Source: Stictocephala bisonia | Taxonomy: Eukaryota > Arthropoda > Insecta > Hemiptera > Membracidae | Assembly: GCA_035578905.1 (NCBI GenBank) | Contig: JAQJVL010000004.1 | Span: forward strand, 6,879,175-6,943,174 | Reading direction: 5' to 3' | DNA length: 64,000 bases | Part shown: piece by piece, positions 49,911-62,381 of the stretch | Layout of the letters: every line of letters begins with the position of its first letter | Numbering within the stretch: the stretch's first letter is position 1 | Notes under the pieces: model-generated | What the model saw: the letters and a program-made list of their open reading frames with translations, nothing else | Told to the model about the DNA's origin: nothing | The model's database searches: none | Translations under genes and position numbers: made by a program

Positions 49911-50812
49911 GAGTCTCCTTGTCCTGCTTGCTTTATAAGAGTGTTGGATAGTGATGATGGAATACAATGTGACAACAAGTGTGAGAGATGGTTTCATATA
50001 CGCTGTATCAATATGTCCAAATCCGATTATAGTAAATATGCCAGTGACAATAATAGGAAATGGTCATGCAATCGTATTGATTGTAAGGCTGATACTGAGC
50101 AACCAATTAACCAGCTAATAACCCAAATGTCTGACTTATGCTCTAAAATGTCTAACATAGCCTCTGTTTTGGACACAATTAAAGACATTCCAACAGACCT
50201 AGCGGAAATTAAAACTGATATAAAAGACAAGTTTCTTACGATTGAGCCTCGTTTAGCGGCTACTGAGGATAGAATGTCAGAGCTTGAGCACAAACTCGAA
50301 TCCCCTACTCACCACGAGAGTCCTGAAGATATAATAAGGGAAATAAATGAACGCTCAAAATGTAAAACCAACCTGATAATCTTTGGGTTAACTGAATCCC
50401 CTTCTAATGAGGCCAAGATAAGGAAGGAAGGATTATGATATTCAAAAAGTCTCTATGCTCTTTCAGAGTATCAATTCGCGTATAGATCTTGAAACCATCA
50501 AAATATTCAGAGTTGGAATTAGGAAAAAAGGAAGCAATTCTGTGCGGCCCTTAAAAATCGTGTTAAAAAATGAGCATGAGGTAGGAAGAGTTTTGGAAGG
50601 ATTTGATGATGCCGGATTGAAAAAAATTGTGTTATTTGGATGTCGCCTTTCATAACATCTTCTTGGCAAGAGATAAAACTGTGAAGGAAAGAAAATACCT
50701 TTCAAAGTTAAGGGATGATCTAAAGCGCAGAACTGACCCTGGTGAACAACACTTAACTATTAAATATAGAGACGGCATTCCGACAGTTTTAAGGCAGGCT
50801 CCAAAAAACTAA
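49911..50812 (+). pseudogene. LINE ORF1 protein with PHD-type zinc finger and coiled coil
   Basis: The first frame (stop before it at 49908-49910, no ATG in frame) reads CPACFIRVLDSDDGIQ then CDNKCERWFHIRC and WSCNRIDC: a C4HC3 PHD finger with all eight metal ligands. A long helix with heptad character follows (QLITQMSDLCSKMSNIASVL to about ELEHKLES), then KTNLIIFGL, typical of the RRM-like fold in LINE ORF1 proteins. A frameshift near 50437 moves to VSMLFQSINSRIDLETIKIF and RVGIRK, and a second near 50630 leads to VKERKYLSKLRDDLKRR. PHD fingers are known in ORF1 of some CR1/jockey-group LINEs. It would bind the element RNA. Two frameshifts mean it is inactive. Confidence 0.8.
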
Positions 50813-50820
50813 TTAACCGC

Positions 50821-53666
50821 AAAGGTTCGGAGAATTTAAGCATATATTACCAGAATGTAAATGGCCTACGAACCAAATTGGACACTTTAAGAAGTATATT
50901 ACCTACAACCAATTATGATGTTATAATATTTTCGGAAACTAACCTCTCTGAAGACGTAAGTAATGGAGAACTGGGATGTTCAAGCTTCAATGTTTACAGG
51001 AGGGACCGATCTGTACAGACTAGTAACAAAGTCAGTGGAGGAGGTGTATTAGTTGCGATACATACTAGTCTTAGGTCGTGGATGATTCCAACCTCAGTTG
51101 TTAATGTGGAGCACGTCTTTATAGGCTTGAAATGTGGTCATGACACTTTCCTTATAGGTGGTGTTTATATACCTCCTAACCAGCCGGCCTCACTTTATTC
51201 AGATTATTGCAGTGCTGTTGAAGAGGTTCTTTCACAATCTAACGAATTTACCTCCATGATTTTGGTCGGTGACTTCAACCTTCCTAACTCTGATTGGATC
51301 AACTTGGCCAATCACAATGGTTGTGAAGATGCATCTCAAAACATAATTGACCTGGCAGCAGTGTACGACCTTAAGCAGTGCAACACGATATCCAATTATA
51401 GAGGCGTTATTCTCGACCTCGTTCTTACGCCCCAGAAGGACCTTGTTGTTGCTCCTGCTATTGAAGTCCTTCTTGTTTCTGATAGGCGCCATCCTCCTAT
51501 TGAGATGTCATTTAAGATCTCGACCCAACATTGCAAATCCGGCTCTTACACCCTGAATTTTAAGAAGTGCAATCTTTGGAACGTTTTTAATTAGTTACAG
51601 ACCGTTGAGTACCCTACTGCTGCGAATGTGAATGTTGTGAATGCTTTTGAGCATTTCTGTACTAATCTCGGAGAAGTTGTCAAGCAGAACTGTCCAATGA
51701 AATTTGTGGGTAAGGCTTCATTACCTATGTGGTTCACCAAGGAACTCAAAGAGCTTGTGGTCGCTAAGAAATTAGCCCATAAAAAATATAAACAGACACC
51801 AAGCGAAGGGGACTATCTGAGATTCCAAATCATCAGAAGAAGGTGCAAACATATTTCCATGACTTGCTATGGCTCTTGCATTGAGCAGGTAGACCAAGGT
51901 ATACCTAATAATATTAATCTCTTCTGGATTCATGTCAATAACATGAAGAAACAGCCGAGTCTTCTTTCTGTAATGCAGCTGGATGGAAATGAAGCACAGC
52001 ATCCTACCCAGATGTGTGAGCTGTTCGCTCGATTCTTCTCCTCCATATACAGACTGCCTCTTTCGTTGCCTATTGATTATGACTTTGAAACAAATGTCTC
52101 TCTGTCATCATGCTACGCTACTTGTTCTAAGGTTGTGAACATTCTGGACTATTTAGATCAGAATAAGGGTCCCGGCCCTGATGGCATACCGCCTGGGGTG
52201 CTCAAATTTTGTTCTAGCATAATAGCTCCCCATTTGACTATCTATTTCAATCTCTTGATGGATAAAGGTGTCTTCCCAAATAGCCTTAAGCTTGGATATA
52301 TCACGCCATTATTGAAATCGGGTGATGCTTCGGACGTACGAAATTACAGGCCAATTGTTATACAGTCTGTAATAGCTAAGGTGTTCGAGGCTATTGTTCT
52401 TGATTGTATTTCTTTCAACTTCAGGAGTCTTATAATTCCTGAACAGCATGGCTTTCGCCTAGGAAAGTCTACATCAACTAACTTGGCCGTCTTTCAAGAT
52501 TTCATAATATCAGCTTTTTCGAGAGGACATCAAGTTGATGGCATCTACTTAGATTTTTTGAAAGCTTTTGACCGTGTTAGCCACGTTCATCTTACTCATA
52601 AATTGAAGGCCCTTGGAATTGGTGGGCAGTTGTTGAAGTGGCTTAATAGTTACCTGATTGATAGATGGCTTATTGTCAAATTTGGTGGAGCGCTGTCCTT
52701 CAAAATTCCAGCGCTTTCTGGGGTTCCACAGGGGTCTCTGCTCGGACCGGCACTGTTCAACCTTTTCATAAACGACATTGCGGATAACTTGCCTGCCAGA
52801 TACCTATTATTTGCAGATGACATCAAGGTATTCAAGGAGATAACCTCAACTGACGATATAAACGTTCTTCAAACCAGCCTTAACATGATTACAAAGTGGT
52901 GCTTTGACAATGAAATGGGTCTCAACCCAGACAAGTGTCTGCAAATGACTTACCACCGCATTATGACCCCTGTAGTGCACGATTCTGTTATTAATGGTTC
53001 TGTCCTAAAAAGGGTTACTAAAGTGATGGACTTGGGTCATGGTTCCAAGTTTATCCTTTGAAGAACATTTACTGCATATATGCATGAGAGCTAATGCAGT
53101 CCTTGGATTTATAATTAGAATTTGTAGGAATGGACTATCTATTGCCACCCTTAAATTCCTATTTATTTCACTTGTACGCCCCCATCTGGAGTATGGTTCA
53201 GTGATCTGGAATCCTTACCAAATTGGCCATTGTTCACTCTTGGAGCGTGTCCAAACGAGGCTGATAAGACACATCGGCGTTCGACTGGGCTACAGATATA
53301 CTGATGTACCTAGCTGCGGCTTGATATACAACTCCCTGCTCTGGAGGTTAGACGGAACACCTTGGACCTGTTGTTCCTGTTTAAAATTATCAACAGTAAT
53401 ACTGACTGTCCTGAGCTTCTGGCCCTGGTCGACTTCAGAACCAACCGAACCACCAGATCACAGGAATGTTTCAGCAGGCGTCACTTTGCCACATCGTACA
53501 GCTTCCATAGCCTCATTCCTCGACTCCTTAGAGCTGGTAATTTGGTTTCCTCGCAGGTTGATTTCTTCAGGCAGTCGGTGTGCTCCTTCAGGCGACAGCT
53601 GAACAAAAATGAACTGTCACTTCTTCATTATCGAACTCTGGTTATTTATGTCGATTGCTACAAGTG
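50821..53666 (+). pseudogene. LINE ORF2: AP endonuclease plus reverse transcriptase, nearly intact
   Basis: Endonuclease: LSIYYQNVNGLRTK, SETNL (catalytic Glu), GGVYIPPNQP, GDFNLP (Asp at 51271) and SDRRHPPI, where the usual SDH box has two arginines inserted before the H. A single TAG at 51592-51594 interrupts it, and the same frame continues to 53061. RT: GPGPDGIPPGVLKFC, NYRPIVIQSV, QHGFRLGKSTSTN, YLDFLKAFDRVSH, SGVPQGSLLGPALF and FADD at 52810-52821. A frameshift near 53035 leads to a thumb and C-terminal part (LVRPHLEYGSVIWNPYQ), and another near 53345 leads to NTDCPELLALVDF and the end at 53666. One stop and two shifts make it dead but young. It sits 8 nt after ORF1's stop, whose frame it overlaps. 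Confidence 0.93.
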
Positions 53667-54402
53667 AACCGTTAGACTGTAAATCTGCTTTTGTATCAAC
53701 TGAGTATTGGAAATCTTATTAATTCAAATATTTACTTGTTCATACCTAGAGCAATGTATTTATATCATCTTGTTGAGGAATTTTTGTATGCATGTATTAT
53801 GTTGTTTCGCCTTATTGATGTACGATATCTATATAATGTTTTGCTGATTTTAACTATTGTTACCATACTAGGTATTATATGTTACCAAACTAGGTATGTT
53901 ACCATACTATATTGTATTATTTACATTGTTTTGCCTATCGTGTCATATAATTTTGATTTGTTATTTTGTTATTATCTATAAGTGTCTGTAAACTTTAAAT
54001 TTAGATTATGTGATATTGTGGAATTAGGCCTATGTAAAACTTGTTTGTTGACATTTGTATAGTTGCACTGTTATGTTTTGCTGATTTTATTTATTGTTAT
54101 ATAGTATTATTGTTATATTTATATTGTTATAATATATTTTGCCTATCGTGTCATATAATTTTGATCTGATATATTTTGTTATTGTCTATAAGTGTCTGTA
54201 ACCTTAAATTTATATTACGTGTTATAGTTCAATAATTGGGATTACGTAGAACTTGTTTGTTGACATTTGTTTAGAGTTATAGTCTACCTGTGCTAGTTAT
54301 TGCAGTACTGTATTATTCATCTTCCCATCATGGAGTATATATTAATGTATGAAATTGTAAATTATGTAAATGGCTTTGTCCGTTAAATAAATAAATAAAT
54401 CA
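53667..54402 (+). mobile_element. LINE 3' untranslated region
   Basis: Non-coding, AT-rich, with internal duplicates (TTTTGCCTATCGTGTCATAT at about 53929 and 54139). It ends in TGTAAATGGCTTTGTCCGTT followed by AAATAAATAAATAAAT at 54385-54400. The same terminal motif marks the LINEs ending at 38461 (minus strand) and 62700. Confidence 0.8.
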
Positions 54403-54964
54403 CCTATTGACTGAAAGATAATAATTTAAAAACCTAAATGACAGATTTTAATGTTAAATTAGATTTTTATTCCTCAATAAATTAATAATAACACGGGTAT
54501 TTAGAAGCTTTTAGCTAAAGTTAAATTTAATTGTTGAGGACATCCCATGATATTACGTAAAAATTTTATTAATTTAAAAACAAAAAGACTATTTTGTTAA
54601 CGATGTTCTAAAACTCTGTTTTTAAATTGTTTGGTTACCAAAGTTAACCATATCTCAGTGATAGAGGATATCTTTGCATTTGAGTTCCCTCTATTATACA
54701 TAAGTGAAATGCATTGTTGTGGATTATATGTCTCCACTGGGACTCTCCAGACCATGTGTTATCTCGCCTTGCCTGGTTGGCTGGGGATTCATTCTAATTA
54801 ACACCATAGCTTTGTCTCAATATGTACTTTTTCTGCAACAGTAAAATAACTCAAAAACAGTCTTTAATACATAATTTCGTTCTACGTAGAATTCTTTATC
54901 ATTTATTATGATATAAGATGTTTATATAATTGACTACAAGCTCATGTCAATAAGCTCTCAATAC
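54403..54964. other. Anonymous AT-rich region
   Basis: No feature recognised. Confidence 0.5.
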
Positions 54965-56400
54965 AAAAAAAATGTTGTGACATCCAACCAATGACTTGAA
55001 ACAAAGAGACCTTCTTATGAATATCAACCAATATTCTGAAAACACAATTTTCTGGTTAGACCTGTTGTGACATCCAACCAATGACTCGTAATAATCAGTA
55101 CTTCTTATAGATAGCAACCAATATTCAGAAAACACAATGTACTGGTTAGAACTGTTGTAACATCCAACCAATGTCTTGAAACAATGAGACCTTCTTATGA
55201 ATAGCAGATATTCTGAAAACACAATTTTCTGGTTAGACCTGTTGTGACATCCAACCAATGACTTGAAACAATGAGACCTTCTTATGGTTAGCAACCGATA
55301 TTCAGAAAATACAATGTACTGGTTAGAACTGTTGTAACATCCAACCAAAGACTGGTAACTGTGAGACCTTGTTATGAATAGCAACCGATATTCAGTAAAC
55401 ACAATGTTCTGGTTAGAACTGTTGTAACATCCAACCAATGACTTAAACCAATGAGACCTTCTTATGAATAGCAACCAATATTCTAAAATATAATTTTTTA
55501 TTAGACCTGTTGTGACATCCAACCAATGACTTGTAACATTGAGACCTTCTTATGGTTAGCAACCGATATTCCAAAAACACAATGTACTGTTAGAACTGTT
55601 GTGCCATCCAACCAATGACTGGTAACAGTGAGATCTTGTTATGAACATCAACCAATATTCAGAAAACACAATGTACGGGTTAGAACTGTTGTAACATACA
55701 ACCAATGACTGGTAGCTGTGGGACCTTGTTATGATTAGTAACCGATATTCAGAAAACACAATGTACTGGTTAGAACTGTTGTAACATCCAACCAATGACT
55801 AGTAACAGTGCGACCTTGTTAAGAACAGCAACCGATATTCAGAAAACACAATGTACTGGTTAGACCTGTTGTGACATCCAACCAATGACTGGTAACAATG
55901 GGACCTTGTTATGAATAGTAACCGATATTCAGAAAACACAATGTAGTGGTTAGACCTGTTGTATCATCCAACCAATGACTGGTAACAATGGGACCTTGTT
56001 ATGAATAGTAACCGATATTCAGAAAACACAATGTAGTGGTTAGACCTGTTGTAACATCCAACCAATGACTGGTAACAATGAGACCTTGTTATGAATTATA
56101 ACCGATATTCATAACAGTGTTTGGTAACAGTGAGACCTTGTTATGAATTGTAACCGATATTCACTAAACACAATGTACTGGTTAGAACTGTTGTAACATC
56201 TAACCAATGACTGGTAACAACGAGACCTTGTTATGAATTATAACCGATATTCATAACAGTGTTTGGTAACAGTGAAACCTTCTTATGAATTGTAACCGAT
56301 ATTCAGAAAATACAATGTTCTGGTTAGAACTGTTGTGCCATCCAACCAATGACTGGTAAGAGTGAGTGCATTGTTATGAACAGCAACCGATATTCAGGAG
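54965..56400. repeat. 90-bp tandem repeat, about 16 copies
   Basis: The unit includes TGTTGTAACATCCAACCAAT, GACTGGTAACAGTGAGACC, TTGTTATGAATAGCAACCG and ATATTCAGAAAACACAATGT. Because 90 is a multiple of three, the minus strand has a 191-codon open frame with a 30-residue periodicity (54947-55522). I treat this as an artefact of the period. Some late copies are shortened (about 56100-56290). Confidence 0.95.
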
Positions 56401-56427
56401 AGAACCATGGTCGCATATTCATTGGAA

Positions 56428-56570
56428 TTAAGGGCTGAGTTAAGTTTACTCACTAGATCTCACCTCGTAATAGTAGTGTGTTAAGTTTACTCACTAGATC
56501 TCACCTCGTCATACTGGTGAGTTAAGTTTACTCACTAGATCTCACCTCGTCATACTAGTGAGTTAAGGAT
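56428..56570. repeat. Short tandem repeat of about 42-50 bp, three copies
   Basis: GTTAAGTTTACTCACTAGAT followed by CTCACCTCGT recurs three times, and a truncated fourth starts GAGTTAAGG. Confidence 0.85.
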
Positions 56571-56734
56571 GAATGCGTCGTTTACCTTGATGAAGTTTTA
56601 TCCAGGAGTATAACTTAGGTACTATTCATATAGAAGTGGTTGCATGTATCTCATAGTCATGCGATTATGAAATATCTCATCTTTTTTAGAAGAAACATAG
56701 AGTGACTAACCTGCTATATCAAAAATATCCATAA

Positions 56735-56830
56735 AGTCAGTCGTCGACATCACATACATTCCGGAAACTGTTGAAGATGGTCAACTGGACGTCGACATCA
56801 CTTACATTCCGGAAACTACTGAAGATGGTC
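56735..56830. repeat. Direct repeat of about 50 bp, two copies
   Basis: GTCGACATCAC.TACATTCC and GGAAACT.CTGAAGATGGTC occur twice in tandem. Confidence 0.8.
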
Positions 56831-57104
56831 TATTGCTCTCGTTACTGGACGTGTAATCATGAAAATATAATTGGTGATATCAAATGATGATCTTATTTTT
56901 AACATAAGCTGGTTTTCCGAGTGGAATTCTGTTTATGTAAGTATTAGAAGTCCGTAAATGTTAATAGAAAAAAAGATACCGCCTAACTAATATGGTTGTT
57001 TGACAGTTATTTGTTGGTATTAGATTCTTCATCATTGGTAGAAAATAATTGGAGATTTCCAATGATTAAAGTGTTTTAAGAAACAAACACAACGTTTCAA
57101 TAGG

Positions 57105-57385
57105 TATTACTTCATCTGGTGAGTGTAGTGGTTCGTGGTACGTCCTGGTGGAGTTGGAAAATTCCTATCGTCTCCAGGTGTTACTTCATCTGGTGAGTGT
57201 AGTGGTTCGTGGTACGACCTGGTGGAGTTGGAAAATTCCTATCGTCTCCAGATGTTACTTCATCTGGTGAGTGTAGTGGTTCGTGGTACGTCCTGGTGGA
57301 GTTGAAAAATTCTTATCGTCTCCAGGTGTTACTTCATCTGGTGAGTGTAGTGGTTCGTGGTACGTCCTGGTGGAGTTGGAAAATC
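57105..57385. repeat. 74-bp tandem repeat, four copies
   Basis: TTACTTCATCTGGTGAGTGT starts at 57107, 57181, 57255 and 57329. The units include GGTTCGTGGTACGTCCTGG and GGAGTTGGAAAATTCCTATC. It differs from the arrays on either side in sequence and period. Confidence 0.95.
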
Positions 57386-57984
57386 AAACGCTGTTTGTAT
57401 AAGTAGAATATTTTCTATTTAGTAACCTGCTCTGTGTATTGTTGAACTTTTTCATATGTTACATCTATTTTGTATTTCATGTTGTGTTTTATATTTTCAT
57501 ATAATTAGTTTATGTGTTATAGTTTTTAAGAACACGTAACTTTCTTAACAGTCAACCGAAGTCTATAAGCATGTAGTTTTTAAAATTTTCTTAAATCATA
57601 TTCGTAAAAAAAAAGTGGTAAATGTAGGCTAAGGTACACAGAAGACGAGAGGAGTTTTTATTTTTGTCAAAATGTTGGGTTTGTTCCTTAAAACACTTGA
57701 CGTTTTGGAAATCTCCAATTATTTTCTCCCAATCACTAACTAAGATGTTTGTTAAGTTATATATGTGTAGGTGTGGCATTTTATGCGTGTGTTTTTGTAG
57801 TAGTATATCACAAGTTAGAGTAAATCTGCAATTGAAGATGAAAAATTTTGTTTTGGTATAGTTTATTATAGGACAGAACTATCCGAAAGGCTGCGTCATA
57901 ATTGAAAGACCAGCGGTGGGAAGTTACTAGAGTCCTAGGGTAGTAAGTCCTAAACTTGCGTAGGCCTTCTCATTCAGAAGAAAA
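57386..57984. other. Anonymous region between arrays
   Basis: AT-rich. Overlapping short frames on both strands carry no known motif. Confidence 0.5.
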
Positions 57985-58755
57985 AGACTACGTAGGCAGG
58001 CCAATGATTTACGTTAGCCTACATACTTACGGACCCTGCTGAATAGTTTATCCTTGACTGAGCAGCTAAGGGATCTAGGAAGACTACGTAGGCAGGCCAA
58101 CGATTTACGTTAGCCTACATACTTACGGACCCTGCTGAATAGTTTATCCTTGACTGAGCAGCTAAGGGACCTAGGAAGACTACGTAGGCAGGCCAACGAT
58201 TTACGTTAGCCTACATACTTACGGACCCTGCTGAATAGTTTATCCTTGACTGAGCAGCTAAGGGATCTAGGAAGACTACGTAGGCAGGCCAACAATTTAC
58301 GTTAGCCTACCTACTTACGGACCCTGCTGAATAGTGTATCCTTGACTGAGCAGCTAAGGGATCTAGGAAGACTACGTAGGCAGGCCAACGATTTACGTTA
58401 GCCTACATACTTACGGACCCTGCTGAATAGTGTATCCTTGACTGAGCAGCTAAGGGACCTAGGAGGACTACGTAGGCAGGCCAACGATTTACGTTAGCCT
58501 ACATACTTACGGACCCTGCTGAATAGTGTATCCTTGACTGAGCAGCTAAGGGATCTAGGAAGACTACGTAGGCAGGCCAACGATTTACGTTAGCTTACCT
58601 ACTTACGGACCCTGCTGAATAGTTTATCCTTGACTGAGCAGCTAAGGGATCTAGGAAGACTACGTAGGCAGGCCAACGATTTACGTTAGCCTACATACTT
58701 ACGGACCCTGCTGAATAGTGTATCCTTGACTGAGCAGCTAAGGGACCTAGGAAAA
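57985..58755. repeat. 96-bp tandem repeat with hairpin potential, about eight copies
   Basis: Units starting AGACTACGTAGGCAGGCC are spaced exactly 96 bp (58081, 58177, 58273 ...). Each contains GTAGGC and GCCTAC plus AACG and CGTT, which can pair around a short loop (GTAGGCAGGCCAACG with CGTTAGCCTAC). Copies are unusually uniform. It also contains CCTTGACTGAGCAGCTAAGG. Confidence 0.95.
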
Positions 58756-60479
58756 CTATTTGGTAACGTATTAGGATTCACAAATCATATTCGCAATGCA
58801 TTTTTTGTTAACTTCAAGGGTAAATTCAGATCGAATGGATTTACAGATGCAGAAATTCAAAAAAAATGTCTTCTAAAAATATGGAGGAAAATAAACTTAT
58901 ATCTAAGAGTTCAGGTTGTGGTATGCTTGGTCTGAGGTTCAAATCCTCAACTGACGTAACGGTGCGTACTCCAAAATACCATGACCTATATGAAGTGGTG
59001 GGTGAAGATATTATTAAACTTTAAAAAACTAATAAATAAAATTGAACCAAACTTACTTTGCTAAATGTGCATTTCCAACTTTGATGCACAATATGTGGAT
59101 TTTATTGAATTGATGAAATATAAACGTTCATTAAAAGCATGATAGCTAAAAGAACAAGGGTTCTTTAATATTAAATTATTAATAATATGTAGAAATATTA
59201 AGATCTAATGACACTCACAAAAGCCTTTCGTCGCTGGTATCACTGTGAGATCAGTAAAAGTAAAATTTTAAAAGAAATAAAATTACCAATTAGATTGCAT
59301 AGTTCATTTGAACAGGCCGAAGCTATTCTTGTTATACATAAAATCAATTAACAAATTGTCTAAATGAAAATTAACTAGCCTATCAATCTTTGGCATTTAT
59401 CGTACTCCCCATTATCTTCAAACATTTTCGACTGTAATTTTCTGCTACTGGAAAAACTGAAAATATCACCTTTCTTCGTTTTATCATGAATTCCACATAA
59501 ACAGAAATAACAACCATCCGTACTTATTGACAAACTGTCCTAGAGAATCACCTCGGTATAATGCCCAAGCGATGTCACCATGATGGTAAGGTAGGAGGGG
59601 AGGGGGTCACCACTACCGCCCTCCCGCGCTTGTGTGTACATTAAACGTTATTACGTTTAATGTCAACAGCTAGATCAGTGAAGTTAGTATTTTCGGCTGT
59701 ACAGTGGACGTAAAAGAGGCCCATCAGACCAAACGTGATTTTGGAAGGTTTAAGGTGAGAGTAGATAGAACAAAATAATTGTTATGATCTCTCATATTAT
59801 TATTTTGTCATAATACTTATGCGTGATAAATATAGATTGAGATTACGTTTAATTTTAATTCAAACCTAATGGCTTGATACAAGTTGACTATTATTGTAAA
59901 TTATACTAATTATAGTTGTCCTTAATTAATCGCCTATTTTCCTTCGTATGCTTTAAAATTAATTTACTTAAATAATAAGTTACAAAAATATTATGTTTAA
60001 TTTTACTGTAGTCTTGTTTAAACGGTGGAGTTTATTTATAAAAAAAAAATAGTTATAGAACATTTTCAAAAATTCGTAAGAAGAACTCTCATAATGTTTC
60101 GATAATAATAGTGTGATGAAGAAGGAAAACTGAATATACAATGATGTGCATGGAAATATTTAAAGTAATCAACACGAAGAATAATGAACATTAACCAATT
60201 ACTGTACAAATTACCTCAAGTATTTATTTTATTTATCCCAGCAGAACATTAAACATAGACACTAAATTATCCTCCTGAAGCTCTCCAATCAGGATAACAC
60301 TGAAATATTATTTCCACTTAATACAGCTCTTCAAATATGAATTGCGTCAGTTATCATGTTTTATTGGAAATAATATATTGAATAGTCTCATCTAGCAGAT
60401 TGATAGAACTGATATTGTTCTATTTATTATCTCCGAGAGTTATAATAACAATGGTAATTGAATTAAGTGGAACTCTGAA
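58756..60479. other. Anonymous region
   Basis: No gene recognised. A perfect 11-bp inverted repeat (ACATTAAACGT at 59638-59648 with 59653-59663) has a 4-nt loop. A GC-rich patch at 59590-59630 stands out from the AT-rich surroundings. The stretch GAGGTTCAAATCCTC near 58940 resembles a tRNA B box but lacks an A box. Confidence 0.5.
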
Positions 60480-61857
60480 TTGGAAACCATACTAATAACG
60501 CAAAACATCCATATATTACTCAAAAATAGTTACATTGTGCCTATACATAAATCAGGACCGGCTGATGACGTAACTAACTATAGACCAATTGCAATGCAGT
60601 CAGGACTTGCCAAGGTTTTTGAACGGATAGTGTTGAGGAATGTTGGACCATTCTTGTGGAAGCAATTGGCTCCAAATCAGCATGGATTTGTATGTGGCCG
60701 GTCTACTTCTACAAAACTAATTTCTCTTCAGAACTTTGTAGTGGATGCCTTTGTGAGGAGGGAACAAGTCGACGTCCTATATCTGGATTTTTCAAAGGCT
60801 TTTGACAGGGTGTGTCATCAGCGTCTGCTGGATAAACTGTCGGCATATGGTGTAAACGGAAGTCTACTTCAGTGGTTTACCAGCTATCTTAGTGACAGGT
60901 GCCTAAGGGTGAAATTTGCTTCAGCAATATTGGATCGTTTCTTTGCGACTTCCGGAGTGCCACAGGGCTCTATCTTGGGACCCGCACTATTCTGTGTTTT
61001 TAATAACGATGTAGTCCATTGCATCAAAACCAACTGTTTACTATTTGCAGATGATATAAAGATCTTCCATTCAGTGAAGCAGGCTTATGATTGTGAGTTA
61101 CTTCAGGGTGACCTTCAAGCTGTTCAAAAATGGAGTAGTGATATGCTTGAATATTAAGAAGTCCTTCAGTTTCTGTCTTCACAGAATTCCCTCTCCTCTT
61201 CGGTTTGACTACAACATAGATGGTGCTACCCTTGAAAGGCCTTTGACAACTAAGGATCTTGGAGTGGAGTGGATGTCATTCCTTAGTGCCGAAGCGCATG
61301 TCACAAGGATTTGCCTACAGGCTAACCGAGCGTTGGGGCTCCTAGCACGCTCATCGAGGCACTTTTCCCAACTTCAATCTCTCAGAACACTCTACTGTTG
61401 CAATGTAAGGCCTTTGCTGGAGTACTCCTCAGTAGTCTGGGCACCCCATCAATCTACACTTGTCGATCGCCTTCAGAGGATCCAGAATAGATTCTTACGG
61501 CTAGCTGGAATCAGACTTCGATTTGCCTATAGGGAAGTTCCCTTGGATGCTCTGGCTGAGCAGATGGACCTACCTACTTTGCTGTCCAGGCGTACTATTC
61601 AGGACATAATGTTTTTGTACAAGCTTATCAATGGACTGTTGGATTGCAGTGATCTGCTCGGTGGGATTAACTTCCACGTTCCTATAGCAACTAGATCCCG
61701 GGACATCTTTGGTAGACAGCACTCCAGCACAAACTATGCGCAGTACTCCACAATGTTCCGCATCAAACGACAAGGGAATATCGTTGCACCACATGTAGAC
61801 TTCTTCAACTCTAGCCAAAAATCATTTAAAGATAGTATACATGAGTTGCTGTAGAAT
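60480..61857 (+). pseudogene. LINE ORF2 reverse transcriptase, 5' truncated
   Basis: Starts inside the RT fingers (KNSYIVPIHKSGPADD, NYRPIAMQSGLAKVFERIV), then NQHGFVCGRSTSTKLISLQN, VLYLDFSKAFDRVCHQRLL, SGVPQGSILGPALF and FADD at 61044-61055. A frameshift near 61140 moves from the first frame (stop 61155-61157) to one reading CLNIKKSFSF, then DLGVEWMSF, CNVRPLLEYSSVVWAPHQ, DRLQRIQNRFLRLAG, LINGLLDCSDLLGGINFHV and VDFFNSSQKSF, ending at 61852-61854. It matches the LINEs at 38-46 kb and 50-54 kb; the endonuclease and ORF1 are missing. Confidence 0.92.
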
Positions 61858-62332
61858 TTTTGATTTCTTGTGACTCTTGTCATGTGTTTGTAATTTGCTG
61901 AGGACGTTTGCTTTGAATGAAGTCTCAAAGCAATTTTACCTAATTTATATTGACTCCATGAGCCTCCAATGAGTGCTTGTTATCTATTACTGTGTGTCTA
62001 TTTATTTATTACTGCTATTTATTATTGTTATTTTTTACTGTTCTTATTACTGTTATGTATTACTGTTATTTATTAATATACTTCTATTGAAGTTAGTTGT
62101 AAGTTCGTTAAGTTAGTAGTTAGTTGCAGCGTGCCTGTTACATATTACTAAATAATAATGTCACGCATTCTGAACACATAAGTATCATTGTTGTTGATGT
62201 TGAGGTTTATATATTGTTGGGTTCAGCTGCCATTCTGGTGTATTTATGTCATTCCTACCTTGAACATTCGTCAGTATAATGTACTATTGCAATGTCAATA
62301 TTGTATCCATGTTTTGTATATACATATTTATA

Positions 62333-62381
<49 letters not shown>

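Noticed and set aside
58726..58935. 69-codon frame starting in the last 96-bp repeat
   Set aside because: Its start is repeat sequence and the rest has no recognisable homology.
58935..58955. tRNA B-box-like sequence
   Set aside because: No A box or cloverleaf at the correct distance upstream.
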